DNA of 64,000 bases. It comes from Saccharospirillum sp. Its GTDB lineage: Bacteria > Pseudomonadota > Gammaproteobacteria > Pseudomonadales > Natronospirillaceae. The stretch lies in contig JAIUML010000001.1 in NCBI GenBank assembly GCA_022565595.1, positions 248,001 to 312,000 on the forward strand, read 5' to 3'. Positions within the stretch are counted from its first letter, which is position 1. Each line of letters starts with the position of its first letter. A program made the position numbers and the translations under genes. The notes under the pieces are model-generated. The model was not told the DNA's origin. It was given only the letters and a program-made list of their open reading frames with translations, and ran no database searches. Shown here piece after piece: positions 10,193 through 17,994 of the stretch.

Positions 10193-10290
10193 AATTTTTA
10201 CTCCATTCCGAGACATCATAAACTCAGAGACTTTCATGTAATCTCCCGCTGCATAGCCAGTGCGGGTCAACAATGTAAGCCAAATCGATA

Positions 10291-10433
10291 ATGACCAGTG
10301 ACGGATGCCTCGGTTGCCCCTGAGGGGGAGTCCGCAGCCTGGACGGCTGCGGTCTAGGCACCAGGGATGGTTTAAGTGGGCGGCACACCGCACGACCCCT
10401 CAGGGGCAACCGAGGTAGCCGGCACGGACCAAA
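10291..10433. repeat. Class A long palindromic repeat in the vanA-vanB gap
   Basis: The perfect 20-bp outer arms CCTCGGTTGCCCCTGAGGGG (10308-10327) and CCCCTCAGGGGCAACCGAGG (10396-10415) enclose an inner CCGCAGCC-TGGA-CGGCTGCGG hairpin. Read on the minus strand, the flanks (TTTGGTCCGTGCCGGCTAC on one side, GCATCCGTCACTGGTCAT on the other) closely match the flanks of the 39065-39158 element although the stem sequence differs. It separates vanA from vanB, so it would be transcribed within the operon and could set different mRNA levels for the two subunits. Confidence 0.85.
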
Positions 10434-10454
10434 GTCGCAGTCTAAAGCCCCGGC

Positions 10455-11510
10455 TTAGCTAGTCGCCTTCTGCTCTTCAGCAATGATCTTGTCCAGCATC
10501 CGCCGCGCCAGTACGCCACCACCATCGATGTTCAGTTTCAGCAACTGACGATCCGGATTCTCGATCAAATTACGCTGCTGCGCCTCCAGCATCTCGAGAT
10601 CTTCCGAAAAAATCTGCCCCTGACCCTCACGAATCTTGTCCGTTAGTTCCTGATCGTTCGGCTTGAAGTTGCGCGCCATACCCCAGAAGTACCAGATGGA
10701 TGTTTCTGTCTCTGGCGTAATGAAATCGACCACAATGCTGGAGGCTTTCTTGTCAGCCGGGGCGTCAAACCCGCCCAGACCAGCATGGGCTACACCCACG
10801 TTGATCATGATATGACTTGGCGGCGTAAAACGGCTGACCTGCCAGCGATCTACCGGAACGTCCGGGTCCAGATCGTTGAACTTCAACGCATTTTGCCAGA
10901 ATGGTGGCGCTGGAATCTTTTCCATGGTGCGCCTGGTGATCACCGTATCACCCTCCTTGAACGACTCGGGGGGCTCGTCCTCGATTTCTGGCTGACCAAT
11001 GCTGGTCGCATGCACATAGGTTTCGTGCGTCAAATCCATCAGGTTATCAATCATCAACTTGTAGTTGCAGTTGATGTGGTAGAGGCCGCCACCGTAAGCC
11101 CACTCCGGGTCGTCGAACCAGCCGAAATCCGGGATCAACGCCGGGTCGGCTTTTTCCGCATCGCCCGTCCAGACCCAGATAAAACCGTAACGCTCTTCAA
11201 CTGGGTAGCTGCGCACGCCAGGAAAGGCCTTCACACGCTGCCCCGGCATGGACTTGCATTTGCCATCACAGTTCATGACCATCCCATGGTAGCCACAGAC
11301 CAGATCACCCTCTTCATTGACAAAGCCCAGAGACAGCGGTGCCCCTCTGTGTGGGCAGAAATCGGCAATACCAACGGCCTTGTCGCCCGCTGTGCGGTAA
11401 AAAACGATCCGCTCGCCACAAATCTGGCGGCCCAGGGGTTTTTCGGTGATTTCATCCGGTGTGCAGGCCACATACCAGGTGTTTTTGGGCCATGAAGCTT
11501 GTTGAGTCAT
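10455..11510 (-). CDS. vanA: Vanillate O-demethylase oxygenase subunit (Rieske oxygenase)
   Basis: A 351-residue Rieske non-haem iron monooxygenase that demethylates vanillate to protocatechuate, releasing formaldehyde. The Rieske [2Fe-2S] ligands are CPHRGAPLS (C-x-H) and CGYHGMVM (C-x2-H) near residues 50-75. The mononuclear iron site is LTHETYVHATSIG, followed by a more distal acidic ligand. The N-terminus MTQQASWPKNTWYVACTPDEI is typical of VanA. It is divergent from the GntR-type regulator, with three GGATCC operator-like sites between them. Related aromatic O-demethylases (syringate, methoxybenzoate) cannot be strictly excluded, but VanA fits best. Confidence 0.94.
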   Translation of the reverse strand: MTQQASWPKNTWYVACTPDEITEKPLGRQICGERIVFYRTAGDKAVGIADFCPHRGAPLSLGFVNEEGDLVCGYHGMVMNCDGKCKSMPGQRVKAFPGVRSYPVEERYGFIWVWTGDAEKADPALIPDFGWFDDPEWAYGGGLYHINCNYKLMIDNLMDLTHETYVHATSIGQPEIEDEPPESFKEGDTVITRRTMEKIPAPPFWQNALKFNDLDPDVPVDRWQVSRFTPPSHIMINVGVAHAGLGGFDAPADKKASSIVVDFITPETETSIWYFWGMARNFKPNDQELTDKIREGQGQIFSEDLEMLEAQQRNLIENPDRQLLKLNIDGGGVLARRMLDKIIAEEQKATS

Positions 11511-11547
11511 TGTCTACCTCCGAGCGGTTCTGGTCTGGTTGCTGTTA

Positions 11548-11623
11548 TTTTGGATCCAAAAATAGGTTTTAATTCGGTATCAGTCAAGTAAAATTACGTT
11601 ATTGGATCCATTTCTGGATCCAT
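11548..11623. promoter_or_regulatory. VanR-type operator sites between vanA and the GntR regulator
   Basis: Three palindromes share a GGATCC core: TTTTGGATCCAAAA (11548-11561, perfect 14-mer), ATTGGATCCAT (11601-11611) and CTGGATCCAT (about 11614-11623). VanR regulators of the GntR/FadR subfamily are reported to bind ATTGGATCCAAT-type sites in Caulobacter. The single site lies near the vanA start and the pair nearer the regulator gene, so both promoters are probably repressed and released by vanillate. Confidence 0.8.
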
Positions 11624-11713
11624 CTTTTGGCCGAATGGATATGAGCACTTGCCAAAACCGCACTGAACGCGGACCATTAAGGCCGCTCGAAATCGCTTTG
11701 ATCAACAAGAGAC

Positions 11714-12409
11714 ATGACTATGGGATCTGCCAGTAACGTTGCGGTTACCAGCCTGAGGAAACTCATCAGCGATGGGTATTGGAAGCCTGGCGAAAAGCTG
11801 CGTGAAGTTCAGGTTGCGGAGATACTCGGCGTGTCTCGAACACCGATCAGGCTGGCCTTTCGTACGCTGGAACAGGAAGGTCTGCTGGAGAAAACCGGCA
11901 AACAGGGCTTTGTGGTTCGTGAGTTCTCTGCTGACGATGTTTTGTGCGGAGTGGAGATTCGTGGTGTGCTGGAAGGCCTGGCCGCCAGGCGTCTGGCTGA
12001 ACGCGGGCTCTCTGCGCGCGACCAGGAAGCACTGCAACAATGTCTGGATGACAGTGAAACGCTGTTTGAAAAAGAAAGCCTGGTTGAGGAAGACATCAGC
12101 CGTTGGGCTGACATCAATTCACGCTTTCATGCGGTCATTGTCAACGGCAGTGGCAGCCGCACCATTGCCGATGCCATAGCACGCAACAACCACCTGCCCT
12201 TTGCCTCGTCGGATTCCATCATCATCGATGCCGCCCACCTGCAGAAGGAGTTTCGCAAGTTGCACCTGGCACACCAGCAGCATCAGATGGTGTACCAGGC
12301 TTTGGTGATGGGTGAAGGCACCCGAGCGGAAATGTTGATGCGCGAGCATGCCTACATTGGCCTGCGCTATGGGCGCCTGTTCGGCCTACCGGATGCCTTG
12401 CAAGATTGA
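11714..12409 (+). CDS. vanR: GntR/FCD-family transcriptional regulator, probable vanillate repressor
   Basis: A 231-residue FadR-subfamily regulator with an N-terminal winged HTH (about 10-75, GYWKPGEKLREVQVAEILGVSRTPIRLAFRTLEQEGLLEK) and a C-terminal FCD helical ligand domain (about 80-215, with EIRGVLEGLAARRLAERGLS and the metal-binding His pattern around DINSRFHAVIVNGSGS and HQQHQMVYQALVMGE). Its position divergent from vanA and the GGATCC sites between them support a VanR role. It ends 1 base before the convergent hydrolase gene. Confidence 0.88.
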   Translation: MTMGSASNVAVTSLRKLISDGYWKPGEKLREVQVAEILGVSRTPIRLAFRTLEQEGLLEKTGKQGFVVREFSADDVLCGVEIRGVLEGLAARRLAERGLSARDQEALQQCLDDSETLFEKESLVEEDISRWADINSRFHAVIVNGSGSRTIADAIARNNHLPFASSDSIIIDAAHLQKEFRKLHLAHQQHQMVYQALVMGEGTRAEMLMREHAYIGLRYGRLFGLPDALQD

Positions 12410-12410
12410 C

Positions 12411-13880
12411 CTACTCCCACGGTTCGAACGTCATGTACAGTCGGCCATGGAACCCCTTGTTGTTCTTCAACGGCACAAAGCATCCGAGCGCATCCTTGCC
12501 GCAGGGTCGACCACGGCTTTCGCCCCAGTTGTCATCAGACATGACGTAGCGGAATTGCCAATGGTCGTCAGCGCGGGTAGCTTTGATGGCGATTTTCTCC
12601 CGAAAAATATTCTCTTCCGGTATGCGTTTGTTAAAGAACCAACTGCCGTCGACAATAAAATCAGTACTGCGAACGACGAGGTCGATGGTGAACACCAGAG
12701 TGCGACCCACCGCTATTTTCCGGGTGTCCAGAAAAAGCGTGCACAGTGTGGGGTGTCGGGCATAAGTCAGCTTCACCCTGTCCGGGTGAAACATCTCATC
12801 GTAGGTACGGAAGATGGCTGAAGAGGTTTCTACTCGACGGTCCGTCAGGGGGACAGGTGGCGCGTCGCTTTGCCGGGGCATGACCGTCGCCTCAAAATAG
12901 TAGGAGCCGCGAACGGTCTTGCCTTCTTTATGCGCGGTTTCGACGGAGGGTGGCAAGGGGAGGTTTAATGCCACCAGCTTGCCTTCCAGTTTGACGTTGC
13001 CGAACAGAAAACGCACCAGGTTCTGATACCCTTCTTCCGAGTTGACCATTCCAAAATGGCCACTGTGACTGAGGTGGGTATGAACCCGCGGGGCACCGTC
13101 TATATAGGCATTTTCGATCTTGACCAAGCCATCGCTCATCGGGCCAACCGCAAGGCGCGCCAGGTTGTAATCGCGGTGGTTACTGCCGACCAGGCAAAAA
13201 AAACGTTCTTCCGGGAACTTGCCATCAAGATGACTGACGCGACCATTTTTCGGTTTCAAGCCAAGGTATTTGGCCATCTCCGAGCGATTGAAGTTGTTGA
13301 TATCCCACAACCCAAGAAAGGATGGCACGTTAAAGCCGCTCATTTCGATGCCATTGTGCGGCGTACCATAGGTGAACACCTTGTCGACACTGGACTTGGC
13401 CGTTTTGCTGCCAATGGCATCGTTCTGCAGCAGGCAACGACAGATCAATCCACCCATGGAGTGGGCAACCAGGTACACTTTGAAGGCATTACGCGCCTCA
13501 TTGTCTTCACCGCAAACCTGATCCCTGACTCGCTCTATCAGCTGCGACAAACCCTCTGCTGCTTCAGGAATGGTGGGCCTCTGGCCGGCGCCTTGTTCAC
13601 CTTCATAGTAACGGTAAATGATGACGCTCTTTTGCGGAATGGATCCCTCAATCATCGCACCCTGGTGATACACGTCCTGGTACCCGTATTCTTTCATCAG
13701 GCGAATCAACGGCGATTCGAATATGTAGTGCACGAAACTGCGATCCGGTTTTTGTCGAATACGGGTCGCCCCCAGATTGAAGCCCATATAGGGGGTATTG
13801 ACGGTGTCTTCTATCTCGGTGTCGCGCATAGCAAAGCCGCGAACATAGATAATGGGGTGATAAATGGAGTTGAGTGCCAT
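12411..13880 (-). CDS. Lipase-like alpha/beta hydrolase (PGAP1/GPI-deacylase-like fold)
   Basis: A 489-residue protein. After IIYVRGFAMRD (oxyanion strand), the nucleophile elbow LVAHSMGGLICRCLL puts the catalytic Ser near residue 141. A His candidate is in THLSHSGHFGMVNSEEGYQNLVRFLFG. The C-terminal 200 residues form a separate beta-rich domain (from about 290, LNLPLPPSVETAHKEGKTVRGSYYFE) of unknown role. No signal peptide is seen, so it is probably cytoplasmic. Start: the second ATG at 13880 is 7 bases after AGGAGG, while the first ATG is only 1 base away. Substrate unknown. Confidence 0.8.
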   Translation of the reverse strand: MALNSIYHPIIYVRGFAMRDTEIEDTVNTPYMGFNLGATRIRQKPDRSFVHYIFESPLIRLMKEYGYQDVYHQGAMIEGSIPQKSVIIYRYYEGEQGAGQRPTIPEAAEGLSQLIERVRDQVCGEDNEARNAFKVYLVAHSMGGLICRCLLQNDAIGSKTAKSSVDKVFTYGTPHNGIEMSGFNVPSFLGLWDINNFNRSEMAKYLGLKPKNGRVSHLDGKFPEERFFCLVGSNHRDYNLARLAVGPMSDGLVKIENAYIDGAPRVHTHLSHSGHFGMVNSEEGYQNLVRFLFGNVKLEGKLVALNLPLPPSVETAHKEGKTVRGSYYFEATVMPRQSDAPPVPLTDRRVETSSAIFRTYDEMFHPDRVKLTYARHPTLCTLFLDTRKIAVGRTLVFTIDLVVRSTDFIVDGSWFFNKRIPEENIFREKIAIKATRADDHWQFRYVMSDDNWGESRGRPCGKDALGCFVPLKNNKGFHGRLYMTFEPWE

Positions 13881-14218
13881 TAACATGCCTCCTGTATTGT
13901 TATTGTTGAGGCATGATCACCGGCTCAGTGGTGAAGGGTTTCCGGCCGAGCCTGCAACTGCGTGTCCTTGCCTCCCGCAGGCTCAATTATAGTCAGAATA
14001 TCGAGATTGCAAGTGCTACGCCAAGGGGTTATTTGTAGCTCTTGATCTACGTCATGGCACCCAACATCGACGACGTCCTATCATTGATCAACAAGTTCGG
14101 TACTAGAAGGCTGAACTCTCACCACCCCGTTTGCGTTTCAGGAATCAGTCTGCGCCGTTTCCGGAATGGGCGTGACAGCCATTATTCGGTTTTTGTTTCG
14201 GGATTAAGGAGTGTATTC
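13881..14218. other. Intergenic region without a recognised gene
   Basis: This 338-base gap lies between two divergent genes. Three loosely repeated 12-mers (CGTTTCAGGAAT at 14134, CGTTTCCGGAAT at 14156, TGTTTCGGGATT at 14194) lead up to the CPBP gene and could be binding sites. Open frames extending the CPBP gene back to 14042 show no protein-like signal. Confidence 0.4.
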
Positions 14219-15046
14219 ATGAGAAGTTTTGTTCCAGAGCCGCCGCTCCATTCCGTATTCGTCTTCTTTTTCCTGACATTTGCCATCGCCTGGGGGCTGA
14301 TGGCGATGATGCTCGTATTTCAGGATGCAATCGAAGCCGCCATGGGTCCGTTGCGCGCCTCGCATCCGCTGTTCATTCTCGCGGTGTGGTCGCCCGCCAT
14401 TTCAGCCATTCTGCTTGTCTTATGGTATGGCGGTCTGCCTGGATTACGCCGATATTTTTCGCGTCTGCTGCTATGGCAAGCCCCGGTCGGCTGGTATCTC
14501 CTGCTTCTGATCGGCCTGCCCCTGATCTACTACATCGGTGCCGCACTCAGCGGAACGCTCACACGAGAAGTACTGATGCAGCCACCGCTTCTGGAACTGC
14601 TGACACTAGTCGGCTTCATGCTGATCCTTGGACCGATGGAAGAGCTCGGTTGGCGCGGCTATGCCACACCTCTGCTGCAGCGCCGCATGGCACCGTTCTG
14701 GGCCGGGCTTGTGGTGGGGTTCTTTTGGGCGCTATGGCATGTGCCCGCCTTCTTTCTCGATGGTACACCACAAAGCGGCTGGGAATTGATGCCCTTCTTT
14801 ATTGGGGCCATAGGCGTCAGCGTCGTTCTGACCGCCTTCTTCAATGCGGCTCAGGGCAGCATCCTGGTTCCAATCCTGTTCCACTGGCAGCTCAACATGC
14901 CAATGTGGCCTGATGCGCAGTCCATTGGTATGTATCTGTTCGTCGTGCTAGCCGTGATCGTTGTTTGGGTCAAGCGCGCCGAGATGTTTAACATGGAACA
15001 CGCTGCCACCGAAGTCATGCCGTGCCCAACTGGGGGAGCGCAGTAA
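14219..15046 (+). CDS. CPBP-family intramembrane metalloprotease (CAAX protease/Abi-like)
   Basis: A 275-residue polytopic membrane protein. The CPBP motifs are present in order: EELGWRGY (EExxxR), FWALWHVPAFF (FxxxH) and a C-terminal FHWQLNM motif. The catalytic Glu pair and the metal-binding His residues are therefore intact. About seven or eight hydrophobic helices are visible, the first at residues 12-35. AAGGAG lies 8 bases before the ATG at 14219. Bacterial members have been linked to bacteriocin immunity, abortive infection or prenyl-protein processing; none can be assigned here. The next gene is convergent. Confidence 0.88.
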   Translation: MRSFVPEPPLHSVFVFFFLTFAIAWGLMAMMLVFQDAIEAAMGPLRASHPLFILAVWSPAISAILLVLWYGGLPGLRRYFSRLLLWQAPVGWYLLLLIGLPLIYYIGAALSGTLTREVLMQPPLLELLTLVGFMLILGPMEELGWRGYATPLLQRRMAPFWAGLVVGFFWALWHVPAFFLDGTPQSGWELMPFFIGAIGVSVVLTAFFNAAQGSILVPILFHWQLNMPMWPDAQSIGMYLFVVLAVIVVWVKRAEMFNMEHAATEVMPCPTGGAQ

Positions 15047-15078
15047 GGTCGCCTCAGCGCGGACCAAATCCACCCAGG

Positions 15079-15699
15079 TTACAACTCTTGCCCCCTGAGA
15101 TTAAAACAGGCGGTTTGCGTGGGATATCCATAGTCGTCCAGGTATTCGCCGATGCCACCAAAACGCACGCTGTAGTCATTGCGCTTGGCAACACCACGGC
15201 ACCAGTGCTGAAACTTTTCCCGATTCCATTCGAACTTGTGGTCCGCCTCACGAAACTCGCCCGGCTCCAGCCCATATACCGGGTTGTATTCCGAGTTCGG
15301 CGTGGTCATGAACAGCATGGCAGGTCGGTAGTAGCCGAACACGGCCTGTTCGACCGTGGACAAGGCCTGGGGTTTTACATGCTCTATGGTTTCTACCATG
15401 GCGGCGGCAGGAAACCCTGCCACGGGCAAGCCCTTGTCCTGGTAGGAACCAGACAAAAGCGTCAACCTTGAGGGTGTTTGATGGAGGTAGTTGGCCAGAG
15501 TAGTTCGAGCTTGAGCGAGAGAGAGACCGGATTGCTCCACTCCAGTGACTTCAACAAATTGATCATCTTCGAGCAAACGATACAGTAAAGACCCAGAGCC
15601 GCAGCCAAGATCGAGCACTTTTTGAGTGCCTGTTGCTTTCAATACAGAAAAAACATGATCCAACCGCTCTTCGTGCAGGCTCGACATTTGAGTCATCAT
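15079..15699 (-). CDS. Stand-alone Hen1-like small-RNA 3'-terminal 2'-O-methyltransferase
   Basis: A 206-residue class I methyltransferase with SAM motif I VLDLGCGSGSL (residues 28-38). The Hen1-specific metal-binding set is complete: E103-xx-E106-H107 in VETIEHVKP and H154 in EADHKFEWNREKF, spaced as in Clostridium thermocellum Hen1. MTTPNSEYNPVY is also typical. Bacterial Hen1 normally forms an RNA-repair pair with Pnkp and carries an N-terminal Pnkp-binding domain. Here only the methyltransferase domain is present and no Pnkp-like gene lies in this window. Its position next to a CPBP protease and DUF2892 gives no functional hint. Start among three close ATGs is uncertain. Confidence 0.8.
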   Translation of the reverse strand: MMTQMSSLHEERLDHVFSVLKATGTQKVLDLGCGSGSLLYRLLEDDQFVEVTGVEQSGLSLAQARTTLANYLHQTPSRLTLLSGSYQDKGLPVAGFPAAAMVETIEHVKPQALSTVEQAVFGYYRPAMLFMTTPNSEYNPVYGLEPGEFREADHKFEWNREKFQHWCRGVAKRNDYSVRFGGIGEYLDDYGYPTQTACFNLRGQEL

Positions 15700-15783
15700 G
15701 GAGACTATTCACTCTCGGAAGATCAAAAATGTGAGCTTAGCAGATCGGCTGCCTTTGATGACAGCCAGTCTGCTCGGGAAGGG

Positions 15784-15969
15784 TTATTTCTTGCAGGTAT
15801 TGATCTTGAATGGCAGGTAGGCTGGGCAGATTCGAATTGCAGCCGTGGCAATCAATACCACTCCAATGTAACCCCACAAGCCGATGACCCCGGTCAGAGC
15901 CAACACAATTAATGCCGCTCCAACGACCATTCGCAATATGCGATCCAAAGAACCAACGTTGGTTTTCAT
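15784..15969 (-). CDS. DUF2892 (YgaP-like) inner-membrane protein
   Basis: A 61-residue protein with the DUF2892 pattern: N-x-G-x-x-DRILRMVVGAAL, two hydrophobic helices (about 12-30 and 32-45) and the terminal CPAYLPFKINTC segment with two cysteines. In E. coli YgaP this region is the membrane anchor of a rhodanese, and free-standing versions often accompany sulfide/persulfide-response genes. A strong GGAGGTG lies 7 bases before the ATG. The upstream 41-bp inverted repeat probably regulates it. Confidence 0.88.
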   Translation of the reverse strand: MKTNVGSLDRILRMVVGAALIVLALTGVIGLWGYIGVVLIATAAIRICPAYLPFKINTCKK

Positions 15970-15986
15970 AGGTGTACACCTCCATC

Positions 15987-16027
15987 AGAGTAAGGTTATA
16001 TTAGAAAATCATAATACACCTTACTCT
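15987..16027 (-). promoter_or_regulatory. Inverted-repeat operator upstream of the DUF2892 gene
   Basis: The perfect 10-bp arms AGAGTAAGGT (15987-15996) and ACCTTACTCT (16018-16027) flank an AT-rich centre, TATATTAGAAAATCATAATA, which is itself roughly palindromic. The inner part resembles ArsR/SmtB-family (BigR/SqrR-type) sites. This would fit a sulfur-responsive DUF2892 gene, but no such regulator is in the window. Confidence 0.5.
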
Positions 16028-16077
16028 AGCCGTTGCAAGTCACTAGCGGCGTCCTTGCCGTGTAAAGACTCAGACCT

Positions 16078-17994
16078 TTAACGTGCCTCGGCAAGTGCCT
16101 CACGAACCAGTTGGTCAAAAGATTCATAGGCAGAGGTCGCACCCGTCAGCGCATCCACTTCATCAATGGTACCGGTCAACAACAACAGGTTTTCGTAACC
16201 ATCAAACGCAGACAGTTGACTCACCTGACTGACTCGACGCCAGCGATCGGCGTAATTCAAATCGTCAGATTTACGAGTCTGAAAGACCCCTTCGTCATCG
16301 CGCTGAATCTCGTCATAGTAGACCGAGGCTATCCGACCATTGACCACGGTAATTTCGACCAGAGCATGCCAACCGCGACTATCCGGTTCGGACTCGGCAT
16401 AGTAGCTGCCATCGCGATACCCTTGGCTTTCGACCCGGGCGATCGCCAATGCCTGCTGTTCTCCCATCAACTCTGATGCCAACGCTGAAAATGCATCATG
16501 GGCACTCGTTGCACCACTGGTCGCATCGACCTCAGCCAGGCGACCTGACTGCATCAACTGAGCCCCCAGTGCGGGAAACGCCGAAAGTTGGCTGACGCCA
16601 CTGACCCGCCGCCAGCGGTCGGCATAGTCCAGATCTGCGAACTTACGATATTCGATACTGCCGGACTCGCTGCGGCGTATTTCATCAAAGTAGACACCCA
16701 TGATCTGACCATTTTTGACTGTCATTTCCAGAATAGCGTTCAGCCCACGGCTGCTTGGTTCGGATTCAGCATAATAGCTGCCATCGGCCAGGGTGGCGTT
16801 TTGTGCACTTGCCTGACTGCCGGCATCGGCCAGAGCACTTTGCGCCAACTCGCTGAAGGAATCGTAAGACGAGGTTGCACCACTCAAGGCGTCCACCTGG
16901 TCTGGTGAGCCCTTGTTAATCAATTGGTTCTCATAGGCGGCAAAGGCCGTTAGTTGGCTGATGCCACTGACCCGTCGCCAACGCTCAGCGTAGTTGTAAT
17001 CGGAGGATTTGCGCTGAGTAATAGCGCCGTCCTCGCCTCGCTGCACTTCATCGTATCGAGCCGCAACAATCTCACCTTGATGGATACTGACTTCGAGTAG
17101 CGCTATCCAGCCTCGGCCATCTGGATCGGATTCAGCATAGTAGGTGCCATCGCGGTAACCCGTTGCCGTTGCCATGGGTACTGCGGTACGGCCTTGCATA
17201 AGATCCTTCGCCAGGCGAGTGAAAGAATCGTGAGCAGACGTCGCTCCGCTGATGCCATCGACCCCATCGGCTGAGCCGCTTTGCATCAACTGATGAGCCA
17301 GGGCCGGATAAGCGGACAACTGGCTGATGCCACTGACGTTGCGCCACCGGTCCGCATAGTTCAGATCAGACGACTTACGCTGAACGACCTGACCCTCTTC
17401 GTTGCGCTGAATTTCATCAAAACCGGCAGACACGATCTGCCCATTCTTGACGGTGAATTCCAGCACAGCAATCCAACCGCGACTGTCCGGGTCGGACTCG
17501 GCGTAGTAGCTGCCATCGGCAATCTGTCCGGCAGAAGGTGCCGAACTGGCAACTGGTGTTGCTGCAGCCGCTGGTGTTGCTGTGGTCGTTGTTGTGGCCT
17601 CGGTTTGCTGTTCTGTCTCCGCTACCGGGCTGGAGCCTTCATGGCCCTCAAGAGCACCGATATCGAACTGCACCAACAAGGCCTGAGCACCAGGGCTGTG
17701 AGGGCGGCCATTGCCTTTGTCGTACCAGGCATCGGTCGACTCCTTGCCGCACCAGTCCGTTAAAACGGAGGCTGGTGTGGGGTGATCGTCGATGTAATCG
17801 GTAATGTCGTAAACCCGACCATCGATGGCTTTCCAGCAGCTGTCGGCATGGTTGTTTTCAGCCAATTCTTCAAGGCTGATCACGCGCCCTTCGGAGTCCG
17901 TCTGGGCGAACGTGGGCACCAACCAGGCGGCACCCACCAGGGTGAGAATACTGCTGACAAAGGCAATCAGCGTTGTGTAGGCTAATTTGTTCAT
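16078..17994 (-). CDS. Exported cytochrome b5 protein with four FMN-binding (covalent flavinylation) repeats
   Basis: 638 residues. Residues 5-30 are a signal peptide or membrane anchor. Residues about 38-112 are a cytochrome b5-like haem domain (VISLEELAENNHADSCW, haem His candidates H71 in DDHPTP and H98 in RPHSPGA). A Thr/Ala/Pro-rich linker (122-156) follows, then four tandem 110-residue repeats (about 159-268, 280-390, 404-512, 528-637), each starting DG[ST]YYAES and ending in an SGAT/TGAT motif. The acceptor threonines would be T252, T374, T496 and T620, the type to which ApbE attaches FMN as in NqrC/RnfG. It probably acts as an extracytoplasmic electron wire carrying one haem and four flavins. 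Its start overlaps the stop of the reductase gene (ATGA), so the two are co-translated. No ApbE gene is present here. Confidence 0.85.
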   Translation of the reverse strand: MNKLAYTTLIAFVSSILTLVGAAWLVPTFAQTDSEGRVISLEELAENNHADSCWKAIDGRVYDITDYIDDHPTPASVLTDWCGKESTDAWYDKGNGRPHSPGAQALLVQFDIGALEGHEGSSPVAETEQQTEATTTTTATPAAAATPVASSAPSAGQIADGSYYAESDPDSRGWIAVLEFTVKNGQIVSAGFDEIQRNEEGQVVQRKSSDLNYADRWRNVSGISQLSAYPALAHQLMQSGSADGVDGISGATSAHDSFTRLAKDLMQGRTAVPMATATGYRDGTYYAESDPDGRGWIALLEVSIHQGEIVAARYDEVQRGEDGAITQRKSSDYNYAERWRRVSGISQLTAFAAYENQLINKGSPDQVDALSGATSSYDSFSELAQSALADAGSQASAQNATLADGSYYAESEPSSRGLNAILEMTVKNGQIMGVYFDEIRRSESGSIEYRKFADLDYADRWRRVSGVSQLSAFPALGAQLMQSGRLAEVDATSGATSAHDAFSALASELMGEQQALAIARVESQGYRDGSYYAESEPDSRGWHALVEITVVNGRIASVYYDEIQRDDEGVFQTRKSDDLNYADRWRRVSQVSQLSAFDGYENLLLLTGTIDEVDALTGATSAYESFDQLVREALAEAR

